This document shows, piece by piece, positions 1 through 4,649 of a stretch of 5,712 nucleotides of DNA. This DNA comes from Arthrobacter sp. (GTDB lineage Bacteria > Actinomycetota > Actinomycetes > Actinomycetales > Micrococcaceae): the NCBI GenBank assembly GCA_030146405.1, contig JASLBS010000063.1, positions 1-5,712 on the forward strand. Reading direction: 5' to 3'. Both the position numbers and the translations under genes were made by a program. The notes below the pieces were generated by a model that was not told the DNA's origin, made no database searches, and was given only the letters and a program-made list of their open reading frames with translations. Every line of letters starts with the position of its first letter. Position 1 is the stretch's first letter.

Positions 1-107
1 AGCAGGATAGCTGTCTGGCTGGCGAGGCGGCCGAGCACAACGTCGGTTGCATCGATTACGTGCCACTGGCGGGAGATATCGCCTGGCTTCGGGGTGTACG
101 TACGCAC
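1..107 (-). CDS. rplM: 50S ribosomal protein L13 (uL13), N-terminal part; runs off the left edge
   Basis: The minus strand from 107 encodes 35 complete codons beginning (V/M)RTYTPKPGD, followed by [18 protein letters not shown]. This is the N-terminus of bacterial ribosomal protein L13, an early-assembling 23S rRNA-binding protein of the large subunit. WHVIDA followed by the LGRLAS turn is the family signature. The rest of the protein, about 110 residues, and the usual partner rpsI lie beyond the window. I chose the GTG at 107 because it gives the normal family start and has a GAAGG Shine-Dalgarno sequence 8 nt upstream (116-120). The frame stays open to an ATG at 155, but that would add 16 residues not typical of L13, lacks a ribosome binding site, and lies in the loop of a hairpin. 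The upstream leader and promoter are annotated separately. Identity is very secure; the exact start is well supported. Confidence 0.95.
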   Translation of the reverse strand, partial: MRTYTPKPGDISRQWHVIDATDVVLGRLASQTAIL

Positions 108-115
108 GGTTATGG

Positions 116-120
116 CCTTC
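116..120 (-). promoter_or_regulatory. Ribosome binding site of rplM
   Basis: GAAGG on the minus strand lies 8 nt upstream of the GTG at 107. It decides the rplM start in favour of GTG 107 over the in-frame ATG at 155, which has no comparable Shine-Dalgarno sequence. Confidence 0.7.
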
Positions 121-137
121 GTTTCTATTTCGGTGTC

Positions 138-172
138 GCCCGCATCCACGGACATGGTCCGTCTTCGCGGGC
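138..172 (-). promoter_or_regulatory. Two-tier hairpin in the rplM leader, just upstream of the ribosome binding site
   Basis: The outer stem is GCCCGC (138-143) with GCGGGC (167-172), 6 bp perfect. The inner stem is ACGGAC (148-153) with GTCCGT (157-162), also 6 bp perfect, closed by a 3-nt loop at 154-156. A symmetrical 4x4 internal loop (144-147/163-166) separates the two. In the minus-strand RNA the internal loop is GAAG opposite GGAT. The element ends 17 nt before the Shine-Dalgarno sequence of rplM. A paired helix with a purine-rich internal loop is a plausible protein-binding site, but that role is inferred from position and shape alone. Confidence 0.55.
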
Positions 173-262
173 TCAGCTTATTCATGCGTTACCGGAACTT
201 CAGGTGAGGGCTGAAATACGACCAGTTATCCCGGGAATCTCGGCTCCGCCCCCGGGCCAGGT

Positions 263-315
263 GGTTCTGCAACTGAACCGCTCCGAAGGGCACAGACGTA
301 TCGAGTTGGGATACG
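263..315 (-). promoter_or_regulatory. Pair of stem-loops with complementary loops at the 5' end of the rplM leader
   Basis: The first stem-loop pairs CGTATC (297-302) with GATACG (310-315) around the loop at 303-309. The second pairs GGTTC (263-267) with GAACC (275-279) around the loop at 268-274. In the minus-strand RNA the loops read CCAACTC and AGUUGCA, so CAACU in one is exactly complementary to AGUUG in the other. A kissing interaction of 5 bp is therefore possible between neighbouring hairpins 17 nt apart. The first stem begins only about 9 nt from the predicted transcription start. The short complementarity could be chance; function is not shown. Confidence 0.4.
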
Positions 316-329
316 CACAACGACTACCA

Positions 330-359
330 AGATTAGCCTGCTGGTGCCGTGAAGGTCAA
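330..359 (-). promoter_or_regulatory. Sigma-70-type promoter of rplM
   Basis: On the minus strand a -35 box TTGACC (359-354) is followed after 18 nt by a -10 box TAATCT (335-330). The -35 differs from TTGACA only at the last base, and the -10 fits the actinobacterial TAnnnT consensus. The predicted start is near 323-325, in a divergent gap upstream of rplM on the correct strand. This is the best promoter match in the window. Confidence 0.65.
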
Positions 360-360
360 A

Positions 361-381
361 ATGAGCAGACTGCTCGTTCAT
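361..381. promoter_or_regulatory. Palindrome abutting the rplM -35 box, possible operator
   Basis: GAGCAG (363-368), a central A (369) and CTGCTC (370-375) form a perfect 13-bp palindrome. Flanking ATGA and TTCAT extend it imperfectly to 361-381. It begins 1 bp beyond the -35 hexamer (354-359) of the rplM promoter, where an activator could contact RNA polymerase. It does not match an operator I can name. The response regulator at 939-1727 is a conceivable binder, but OmpR-type proteins usually favour direct repeats, so I do not assign one. Confidence 0.3.
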
Positions 382-537
382 CGCGTGTGCTGGACGTACC
401 CGCCCTGCCGCCACGGTTCGCCGGCTGATGCGGGTGCTCGGGCCCCGTTCGGGGCCCCTTGGACAGGGCGAGCGCAACTTCTCCGCAGGGAGCCTGCAGC
501 ATCTCTCTTTTCCGGTTCCGGCGAGCAGCTGCGGACG
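382..537. other. Non-coding part of the rplM/HPt divergent gap, with a GC hairpin
   Basis: I see no convincing gene here. The stretch holds a perfect GC stem GGGCCCC (440-446) with GGGGCCC (451-457) around a GTTC loop. It also holds a small stem GCAGG (485-489) with CCTGC (493-497), followed by a pyrimidine-rich run (about 501-513) that includes four T residues. Either could stop stray transcription between the divergent units. Neither has a proper U-tract directly after the stem, and no gene on the plus strand to the left needs a terminator. Short open frames crossing the region lack ribosome binding sites and family resemblance. Confidence 0.35.
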
Positions 538-543
538 TAGCCT
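538..543 (+). promoter_or_regulatory. Candidate -10 box for a leaderless HPt-like mRNA
   Basis: TAGCCT fits TAnnnT and ends 6 nt before the GTG at 550, so the predicted transcription start falls on or next to the start codon. The gene has no recognisable Shine-Dalgarno sequence, which agrees with leaderless translation, a common mode in actinobacteria. The -35 region (TTCCGG at 516-521, 16-nt spacer) is poor. Confidence 0.4.
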
Positions 544-549
544 GACTCC

Positions 550-942
550 GTGCTCCTGAACATCGCCTCGCAGGTCCTCCCGCTGGTGGACCTCGCCGTC
601 CTCTCCGAGTTGGAGAGCCAACTGAACGACCCGCTGCCCGCGAGGGCCTTCGCCCGCGACTACATCGCCGGCTTCGAGGAGCGTTACCTCCGCCTCGGCA
701 ACTCGATCGGGAACCGGGATTCCGCCGGTGCGCTCGACGCCGCCCTCAGCCTGCACAACTCCTCCAGCATGGTCGGCGCGGCGCGGCTCGCCGCGCTGGC
801 CGCAGCAGTGGAAGCCGCTGTGGCTTCCGAGGAGCTCGACGCCGCGCGCCGTATCCTGCCGCTCATCGAGAAGTGTGGACTGGAGACCATCGGGGAGCTG
901 GAGTCCGGCTATCTCGCGATCGCCGTCGTCCGGACGCCCTAG
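550..942 (+). CDS. HPt-domain-like protein with an atypical phosphoacceptor site
   Basis: This is a 130-residue soluble, mostly helical protein. It follows the histidine phosphotransfer (HPt) pattern: an opening helix VDLAVLSELESQL (about 13-25), a helix ending FEERYLRL (42-49), then DAALSLHNSSSMVGAARLAAL (63-83) and VE (87-88). In classical HPt domains that segment reads HxLKGSS(x)3GAxxL. Anchoring on the SS and G76-A77 places Leu66 at the phosphoacceptor His and His69 at the usual Lys, so the protein may not carry phosphate, or may use His69 in a shifted register. GTG 550 is the only start, because an in-frame TAG lies at 538-540. The gene converges on the response regulator with overlapping stops, suggesting a functional tie to the kinase-regulator pair. 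An HPt-like adaptor or decoy is my best reading; the fold is likely, the activity uncertain. Confidence 0.7.
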   Translation: MLLNIASQVLPLVDLAVLSELESQLNDPLPARAFARDYIAGFEERYLRLGNSIGNRDSAGALDAALSLHNSSSMVGAARLAALAAAVEAAVASEELDAARRILPLIEKCGLETIGELESGYLAIAVVRTP

Positions 943-963
943 GAGCGAGGAGGCGTCAACCGG
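930..963. terminator. Possible bidirectional terminator hairpin around the shared stops
   Basis: GACGCC (933-938) pairs with GGCGTC (952-957) across a 13-nt loop that contains both overlapping stop codons. CCGG at 930-933 and at 960-963 can extend it alternatively. It is the only inverted repeat at this convergent junction and would form in transcripts from either strand. There is no U-tract and the stem is short, so termination is a weak inference. Confidence 0.3.
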
Positions 964-1727
964 TAACCCACTCCGCGCACGGTCTGCAACCAGCGTGGGT
1001 TCCTCGGGTCCTCGTCGAGCTTCCGTCGCAGGTTACCGACATGCACTTCGATGGCGCGTTCGTCGGAATCGCTGATGTACGTGTCCTCGCCGTAGTAGTC
1101 ACCGCGCACCACACGCACCAGGTCGGCTTTCGTACGTACCGCACCGTTGCTCTTCAGCATCTCGTTGAGCAGGTCGAACTCACTGCGCGTCAGCGGGAGG
1201 TCCCGGCCGTTGAGCGCCACGGTGCGGGCGGCCGCGTTGAGCGCCAGGCCGTTGTGCTCCATGACCTGCGGCCCGCCGGGTGCAGGCACGGGGGCGGACG
1301 GGACGGTCGGTGCCGGGGCAGCAGGGGGCTGAACCTGGCCGGAGGCCCCGGCCGCGATCCTCGGGCGGCGCAGCATCGCGGCGATCCGGGCCCGCAGTTC
1401 GCGTGGGCGGAAGGGCTTGGTGAGGTAGTCGTCGGCCCCCGACTGGAGTGCGGTGAGCGTGTCCAGCTCGTCCCCCCGCGAGGTCAGCATCACCACGTAG
1501 CAGGTGCTGAACCCGCGGATGCGTCGCAATACCTCATAGCCGTCGATGTCCGGTAGCCCGACATCGACGGTGACCACCGTGGCGTCATGCTGCCGCACGA
1601 GCTCCACACCGGTCTTGCCGTTCGGCGCCACGTGCACGTCGAACCCCGATTGCCGCAGCACGGCCATCACCAGATTCCGTACGTCGGCGTCGTCCTCGAT
1701 GACGACCGCTACCCCCGGGTCATTCAC
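939..1727 (-). CDS. OmpR/PhoB-family response regulator (winged-helix transcription factor)
   Basis: This is a 262-residue two-component response regulator. The receiver domain (about 6-120) has the acidic cluster E11-D12-D13, the phosphoacceptor D55 in VDVGLPDIDG, the switch Thr82 (MLTSRGDE) and Lys104 in the conserved TKPF. A Pro/Ala-rich linker follows (about 125-153, many PAP repeats, longer than usual). The C-terminal winged-helix DNA-binding domain (about 157-260) has LTRSEFDLL, EVHVGNLRRKLDEDP and the terminal VRGVGYRL hallmark. All catalytic residues are intact. The GTG start at 1727 is fixed by a TAA codon directly before it (1730-1728); a G-rich stretch GGGGTGGGGG just upstream may serve as ribosome binding site. 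The divergent kinase at 1917 is the obvious partner. Its stop TAG shares CTAG with the stop of the HPt-like gene. DNA targets are unknown. Confidence 0.93.
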   Translation of the reverse strand: MNDPGVAVVIEDDADVRNLVMAVLRQSGFDVHVAPNGKTGVELVRQHDATVVTVDVGLPDIDGYEVLRRIRGFSTCYVVMLTSRGDELDTLTALQSGADDYLTKPFRPRELRARIAAMLRRPRIAAGASGQVQPPAAPAPTVPSAPVPAPGGPQVMEHNGLALNAAARTVALNGRDLPLTRSEFDLLNEMLKSNGAVRTKADLVRVVRGDYYGEDTYISDSDERAIEVHVGNLRRKLDEDPRNPRWLQTVRGVGYRLTPPRS

Positions 1728-1916
1728 TTAGCCCCCACCCCAATTCGACCAGCACAGCAGCGAATGTCGCTCGTGCTTCCCCCATTGTGCCTGTCACCGC
1801 GTGGAATTTCCGCCGCCTGCCGGTGCAAAGGGGCATTGGGCTACATAATGGGAGGCAGTACGTAGGTCTCAGCGTCGGGAAGTTGCTCAACATGTGGTGT
1901 TTCACCTGTCTTTGGA
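1728..1916. promoter_or_regulatory. Divergent regulator/kinase intergenic region
   Basis: This 189-bp gap must hold the promoters of both the regulator (minus) and the kinase (plus). A -10-like CATAAT occurs at 1844-1849 on the plus strand, but no decent -35 lies 16-18 nt before it. The small inverted repeats are GTTG/CAAC (1882-1885/1888-1891) and GGTG/CACC (1896-1899/1903-1906), the latter just before the kinase start. I find no clear tandem repeat typical of an OmpR-family operator. Autoregulation is plausible from the layout only. Confidence 0.35.
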
Positions 1917-3611
1917 TTGTGCGTGCCTAGGGATGGCCGTGCACCATGGCTGCGCACAGCAGCAACGAAATTCACCATCAACCGCTCGGTGGTGCTCTGC
2001 CAGGTCCCGCTTGCCCTGATCGTCGTCGTCGTCGGCATGACGTCCTCGGCGGGGTCCGGGCTGATGTCGGATCGGGCGTTCGAGCTCGGGTTCTCCATGG
2101 TGCTGGTCCTCCTCGCCCTGAGCGTGGTGGTCCCCTGGCAGGAATTGCCGCGCGGATGCCTGCTGATCGTCCCCGTCCTCGATTTCCCTGCCATCGCGCT
2201 CGTTCGTGTCGGTGCCATGGAGAGCCAGCCCGCCCTCGGCGTCCTGGTGGTCTTCCCGGTGCTCTGGCTCATGCGCTCGGCGCTGCCCACCTGGACAGCG
2301 CTCGGCGCCACGGGCGTGGGTTCCCTCCTGGTCACGGCCTGGCCGCTGCTGGAGGGCTTCGACCCTGCGGCGTCGACCTCTTTCCTGAGAGGCCTCCTGC
2401 TGCCAGCCGTGATGCTCTGCATCGGCATCACGATGCGGGTCACGAGCGTCAGCGCACAGACGCGGGAGCAGGAACTCGAGCGGAAGGACAGCGAGCTCGG
2501 GAGCCTGCTCCGGGCCGCGATCGAACGCGAACGGCTCCTCACGGCCATCCTGGACACGGTCGACGTCGGGCTCACCGCGGTCGACGCGCAGGGCACCACC
2601 ACGCTCACGAACCGCCAGCAGGAGCTGTTCAACCGGTTGTCCTACGGCCAGGACGATCAGGGCGCACACCGCGTCTTCCTGTTCGGTCCGGACCGAACCA
2701 CCGAACTACCCGTGGACCGGCGACCCATCTACCGTGCGCTGACCGGTGAGACCTTCGTGGACGAGCTGGTCTGGGTGGGAGAGGGCGATGGCCAGCGCGC
2801 TCTGTCGACGGCGGCGCGCCCGATCAAGAACGCGGACGGAGCCATCACCGGGGCACTGGTCGTCTGCAGTGACGTGACCGAGCTCGTCGAGGCCGTCAAC
2901 GCCAAGGACGCCTTCATCTCCAACATCTCCCACGAGTTCCACGCACCGCTGACCTCGGTGCTGGGTTACCTCGAACTGGTGATGGAGGACGATCACCCGT
3001 TACCCGACCACCTGCGCGGGTACGTGGACGTGGCCGGACGCAATGCCGAGCGAGTCCTGCACCTGGTGGCGGATCTCCTCTCCACAGCCGGGGACAAGGT
3101 GCGGGTCCACCCCCGCCCCGTGGACCTGGCGGCCCTCATCGAGATGAGCGTGCGATCCCATCGGTTCCGCGCGCAGAAGAACGACGTGAAGCTTCGATCG
3201 ACGGCGGTGAACCCGCTCTGGACCCTGCTCGATCCCCTCCGGATCTCCCAGGTGCTCGACAATCTGGTGTCGAACGCCATCAAGTACTCCCCCGATGGTG
3301 GTGTGGTGAGCATCCGGGCGGAGGAGACGCCGTCGTTCGTCAGCCTGCACGTGGAGGACCACGGCATCGGCATGACCGAGCCGGAGGCGCGGCTCGTCTT
3401 CTCCCGCTTCTACCGGACACCCGCTGCGAGGAAGGCGGACATCGACGGGGCGGGACTCGGTCTGGCCATCACGAAGTCCATCGTGGAGAGCCACGGCGGC
3501 ACCATCCACTGCGTCAGTGCTCCCGGCAAGGGCAGTCGCTTCACCGTGACACTCCCCGTCAACGGAGAGGTGAGCCGACCGTCGTCGGAGTCCGTCGAGG
3601 AGTCCGTCTGA
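1917..3611 (+). CDS. Membrane-bound PAS sensor histidine kinase (HisKA/HATPase_c)
   Basis: This is a 564-residue sensor kinase. The N-terminal third is a membrane domain with about six hydrophobic segments (roughly 25-41, 56-73, 80-96, 106-119, 121-141, 157-172). A charged coiled-coil linker follows (about 178-205), then a PAS-like domain (about 206-320), then the HisKA domain with phosphoacceptor His339 in SHEFHAPLTSVLGY. The ATPase domain follows with N-box DNLVSNAIKYSPDGG (448-462), G1 DHGIGM (481-486), F-box FSRFYR (495-500) and G2 GAGLGLAI (511-518). The kinase machinery looks complete. The position of the conserved Thr/Asn in the HExxT/N phosphatase motif is Ala343. The ligand is unknown; the membrane domain has little periplasmic loop, hinting at a membrane-derived signal. 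The start is weak: TTG 1917 is the first candidate after TAG 1863-1865, GTG 1923 is an alternative, and neither has a good Shine-Dalgarno sequence. It pairs with the divergent regulator. Confidence 0.93.
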   Translation: MCVPRDGRAPWLRTAATKFTINRSVVLCQVPLALIVVVVGMTSSAGSGLMSDRAFELGFSMVLVLLALSVVVPWQELPRGCLLIVPVLDFPAIALVRVGAMESQPALGVLVVFPVLWLMRSALPTWTALGATGVGSLLVTAWPLLEGFDPAASTSFLRGLLLPAVMLCIGITMRVTSVSAQTREQELERKDSELGSLLRAAIERERLLTAILDTVDVGLTAVDAQGTTTLTNRQQELFNRLSYGQDDQGAHRVFLFGPDRTTELPVDRRPIYRALTGETFVDELVWVGEGDGQRALSTAARPIKNADGAITGALVVCSDVTELVEAVNAKDAFISNISHEFHAPLTSVLGYLELVMEDDHPLPDHLRGYVDVAGRNAERVLHLVADLLSTAGDKVRVHPRPVDLAALIEMSVRSHRFRAQKNDVKLRSTAVNPLWTLLDPLRISQVLDNLVSNAIKYSPDGGVVSIRAEETPSFVSLHVEDHGIGMTEPEARLVFSRFYRTPAARKADIDGAGLGLAITKSIVESHGGTIHCVSAPGKGSRFTVTLPVNGEVSRPSSESVEESV

Positions 3612-3627
3612 GCTCGGTGTCCCTGCG

Positions 3628-3643
3628 CCGGAGAACACTCCGG
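3628..3643 (+). terminator. Small hairpin after the kinase gene
   Basis: CCGGAG (3628-3633) pairs with CTCCGG (3638-3643) around an AACA loop, 16 nt after the kinase stop. No U-tract follows, only TCCTCGG, so a terminator role rests on position in the 58-bp convergent gap. The stem would also form in a minus-strand transcript reading out of truA. Confidence 0.4.
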
Positions 3644-3657
3644 TCCTCGGTTCCGAA

Positions 3658-3678
3658 GCCGGGCCGCACTCACCCGGC
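3658..3678 (-). terminator. Hairpin enclosing the truA stop codon
   Basis: GCCGGG (3658-3663) pairs with CCCGGC (3673-3678), with the truA TGA (3672-3670) in the 9-nt loop. It may help end the truA transcript together with the hairpin at 3628-3643. No U-tract follows on either strand. Confidence 0.35.
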
Positions 3679-4629
3679 AGTGGTGCCCGGTTCGACAGTG
3701 AGATGTGATGCGTTGCGCCGTGCCCGCGTCAGTTCCGCCCGGGCCGCCAGTTCGGCGTCCCCGGGGTAGGCGATCTCCTCGAGGACCAGCGGATGCGGTG
3801 CCGCGAGGATGGACCGCGCGTCCTTGATCCTCGCCGCCAGGCGCTCCCCCAGCCACCCCGGGGGCATCTCGCCGGATCCGACCCGCAGCGTCGATCCCAC
3901 GAGCGCACGCACCATGTTGTGGCAGAAGGCATCGGCCTGCACGGTCGCCGTGATCATACCGTCGTGCCCACGGTGGAACTCGAACCGCTGCAGCTCCCGG
4001 ATGGTCGTGGAGCCGGGGCGGGGCTTGCAGAAAGCGGCGAAGTCCTGCATGCCGCGCAACTCGGCAGCGCCCTCGTTCAGGAGTCCGGTGTCCAGGGCCG
4101 CCGGGTACCACAGCGTGGTCGAACGTCGGAGCGGGTCCTGCCCGGTGCGCGTGTCGGCGATGGCGTAGCTGTAACGCCGCCAGAGCGCCGAGAAGCGGGC
4201 ATCGAAGCCGGCTGGGGCCGGCGTGGCGGACCGTACGACGACGGCGGGCACCGAGTTCCGGACGGTACGGCCGCGTCCCGTCACGCCGTCGGTGAGTTCC
4301 CTGTTGATGGTTCCCGTCAGGCGGCGCAGAAAGGCGTCCGCGGGGTCGACATCCCGGCCGCGCCCCATTGCCGCCCATTCGGCCTGCGCGAGATCGACGT
4401 GGGCCACCTGCCCGCGGGCGTGGACGCCCGCGTCCGTCCGTCCCCCGACGGTCAGCCGTGCGGGCCGTTGCAGGAGGGTGTGGAGGGCCTGTTCGAGGAT
4501 GCCCTGGACGGTGGGCAACCCGGGTTGGAGGGCCCATCCGGAGAACGGTCCGCCGTCGTAGGCGATGTCCAGACGCACACGCAGAAGCCCGCCATCCCGG
4601 GCAGGGGTGGCGGGCTTCTGTCGTGTCAT
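3670..4629 (-). CDS. truA: tRNA pseudouridine(38-40) synthase TruA
   Basis: This 319-residue protein is TruA, which converts uridines 38, 39 and 40 of the tRNA anticodon arm to pseudouridine. Visible family motifs are DIAYDGGPFSGWALQP (21-36), TVQGILEQAL (40-49), catalytic Asp66 in GGRTDAGVHARGQ, RFSALWRRYSYAI (145-157) with the conserved Tyr, DFAAFCK (196-202) and FCHNMVRALVGS (235-246). It is somewhat longer than the E. coli enzyme (about 270 residues), mainly through insertions (about 80-130) and extra termini. Gene order rpoA-rplQ-truA is standard in actinobacteria. The annotated ATG 4629 lies 20 nt after the rplQ stop, with no clear Shine-Dalgarno sequence, and codons 4-16 lie exactly in a strong hairpin (4582-4620). 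GTG at 4578 (residue 18, giving MRLDIAYDGG) is an alternative start beyond the hairpin that keeps the whole catalytic fold. The function is secure; the start is not. Confidence 0.95.
   Translation of the reverse strand: MTRQKPATPARDGGLLRVRLDIAYDGGPFSGWALQPGLPTVQGILEQALHTLLQRPARLTVGGRTDAGVHARGQVAHVDLAQAEWAAMGRGRDVDPADAFLRRLTGTINRELTDGVTGRGRTVRNSVPAVVVRSATPAPAGFDARFSALWRRYSYAIADTRTGQDPLRRSTTLWYPAALDTGLLNEGAAELRGMQDFAAFCKPRPGSTTIRELQRFEFHRGHDGMITATVQADAFCHNMVRALVGSTLRVGSGEMPPGWLGERLAARIKDARSILAAPHPLVLEEIAYPGDAELAARAELTRARRNASHLTVEPGTTAG
4582..4620 (-). terminator. Strong terminator-like hairpin after rplQ, inside the 5' end of truA
   Basis: A perfect 12-bp stem pairs CAGAAGCCCGCC (4582-4593) with GGCGGGCTTCTG (4609-4620). 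A further A-T pair (4594/4608), then one mismatch or wobble and three G-C pairs (4596-4598/4604-4606) leave a 5-nt loop at 4599-4603. It begins 29 nt after the rplQ stop. The minus-strand descending arm GGCGGGCTTCTG resembles terminators of high-GC actinobacteria, which often lack a long U-tract. Because it overlaps the truA start, it may be a partial terminator or attenuator that lowers truA expression relative to rplQ. Confidence 0.6.
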
Positions 4630-4649
4630 GGGATCCGGGCGGGGAAGAA

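Larger units (their letters stand above)
108..323 (-). promoter_or_regulatory. Long structured 5' leader of rplM
   Basis: If transcription starts about 7 nt after the -10 box at 330-335, the rplM mRNA has a leader of about 215 nt, long for a ribosomal protein gene. Reading from the 5' end, the sequence shows these inverted repeats: a 6-bp perfect stem (297-302/310-315, 7-nt loop); a 5-bp perfect stem (263-267/275-279, 7-nt loop); a CCCGGG/CCCGGG stem (230-235/251-256); and a double 6-bp stem with a 4x4 internal loop (138-143/167-172 and 148-153/157-162). No convincing coding frame fills the leader. Ribosomal protein operons are often controlled by leader RNA that binds one of their own products, so L13 autoregulation is a reasonable inference. 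I do not recognise a named RNA family here. Confidence 0.5.

Noticed and set aside
1..155. Longer rplM start at ATG 155
   Set aside because: It would add 16 residues atypical for L13, lacks a Shine-Dalgarno sequence and lies in a hairpin loop; GTG 107 has GAAGG 8 nt upstream and the normal family N-terminus.
60..428. Plus-strand open frame of 122 codons
   Set aside because: It runs antisense to rplM and through its promoter and leader, has no ribosome binding site and no family resemblance.
349..540. Small plus-strand frame upstream of the HPt-like gene
   Set aside because: Arg/Pro-rich composition typical of GC-rich chance frames; it crosses the palindrome and hairpin, and has no ribosome binding site.
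873..1556. Plus-strand open frame of 227 codons
   Set aside because: It is antisense to the response regulator, whose motifs are intact; the translation is Arg/Gly/His-rich without recognisable domains.
1728..1916. A defined promoter or operator for the regulator/kinase pair
   Set aside because: Only a lone CATAAT (1844-1849) and short 4-bp repeats were found; no -35 partner or tandem repeat good enough to call.
1841..2669. Two long minus-strand frames opposite the kinase
   Set aside because: They are antisense shadows of the kinase membrane and PAS region, with Ser/Arg- or Glu/His-rich low-complexity translations.
1946..2749. Plus-strand 267-codon frame starting at ATG 1946
   Set aside because: It overlaps the kinase in another frame; its translation is Arg/Pro/His-rich, while the kinase frame gives clear membrane segments.
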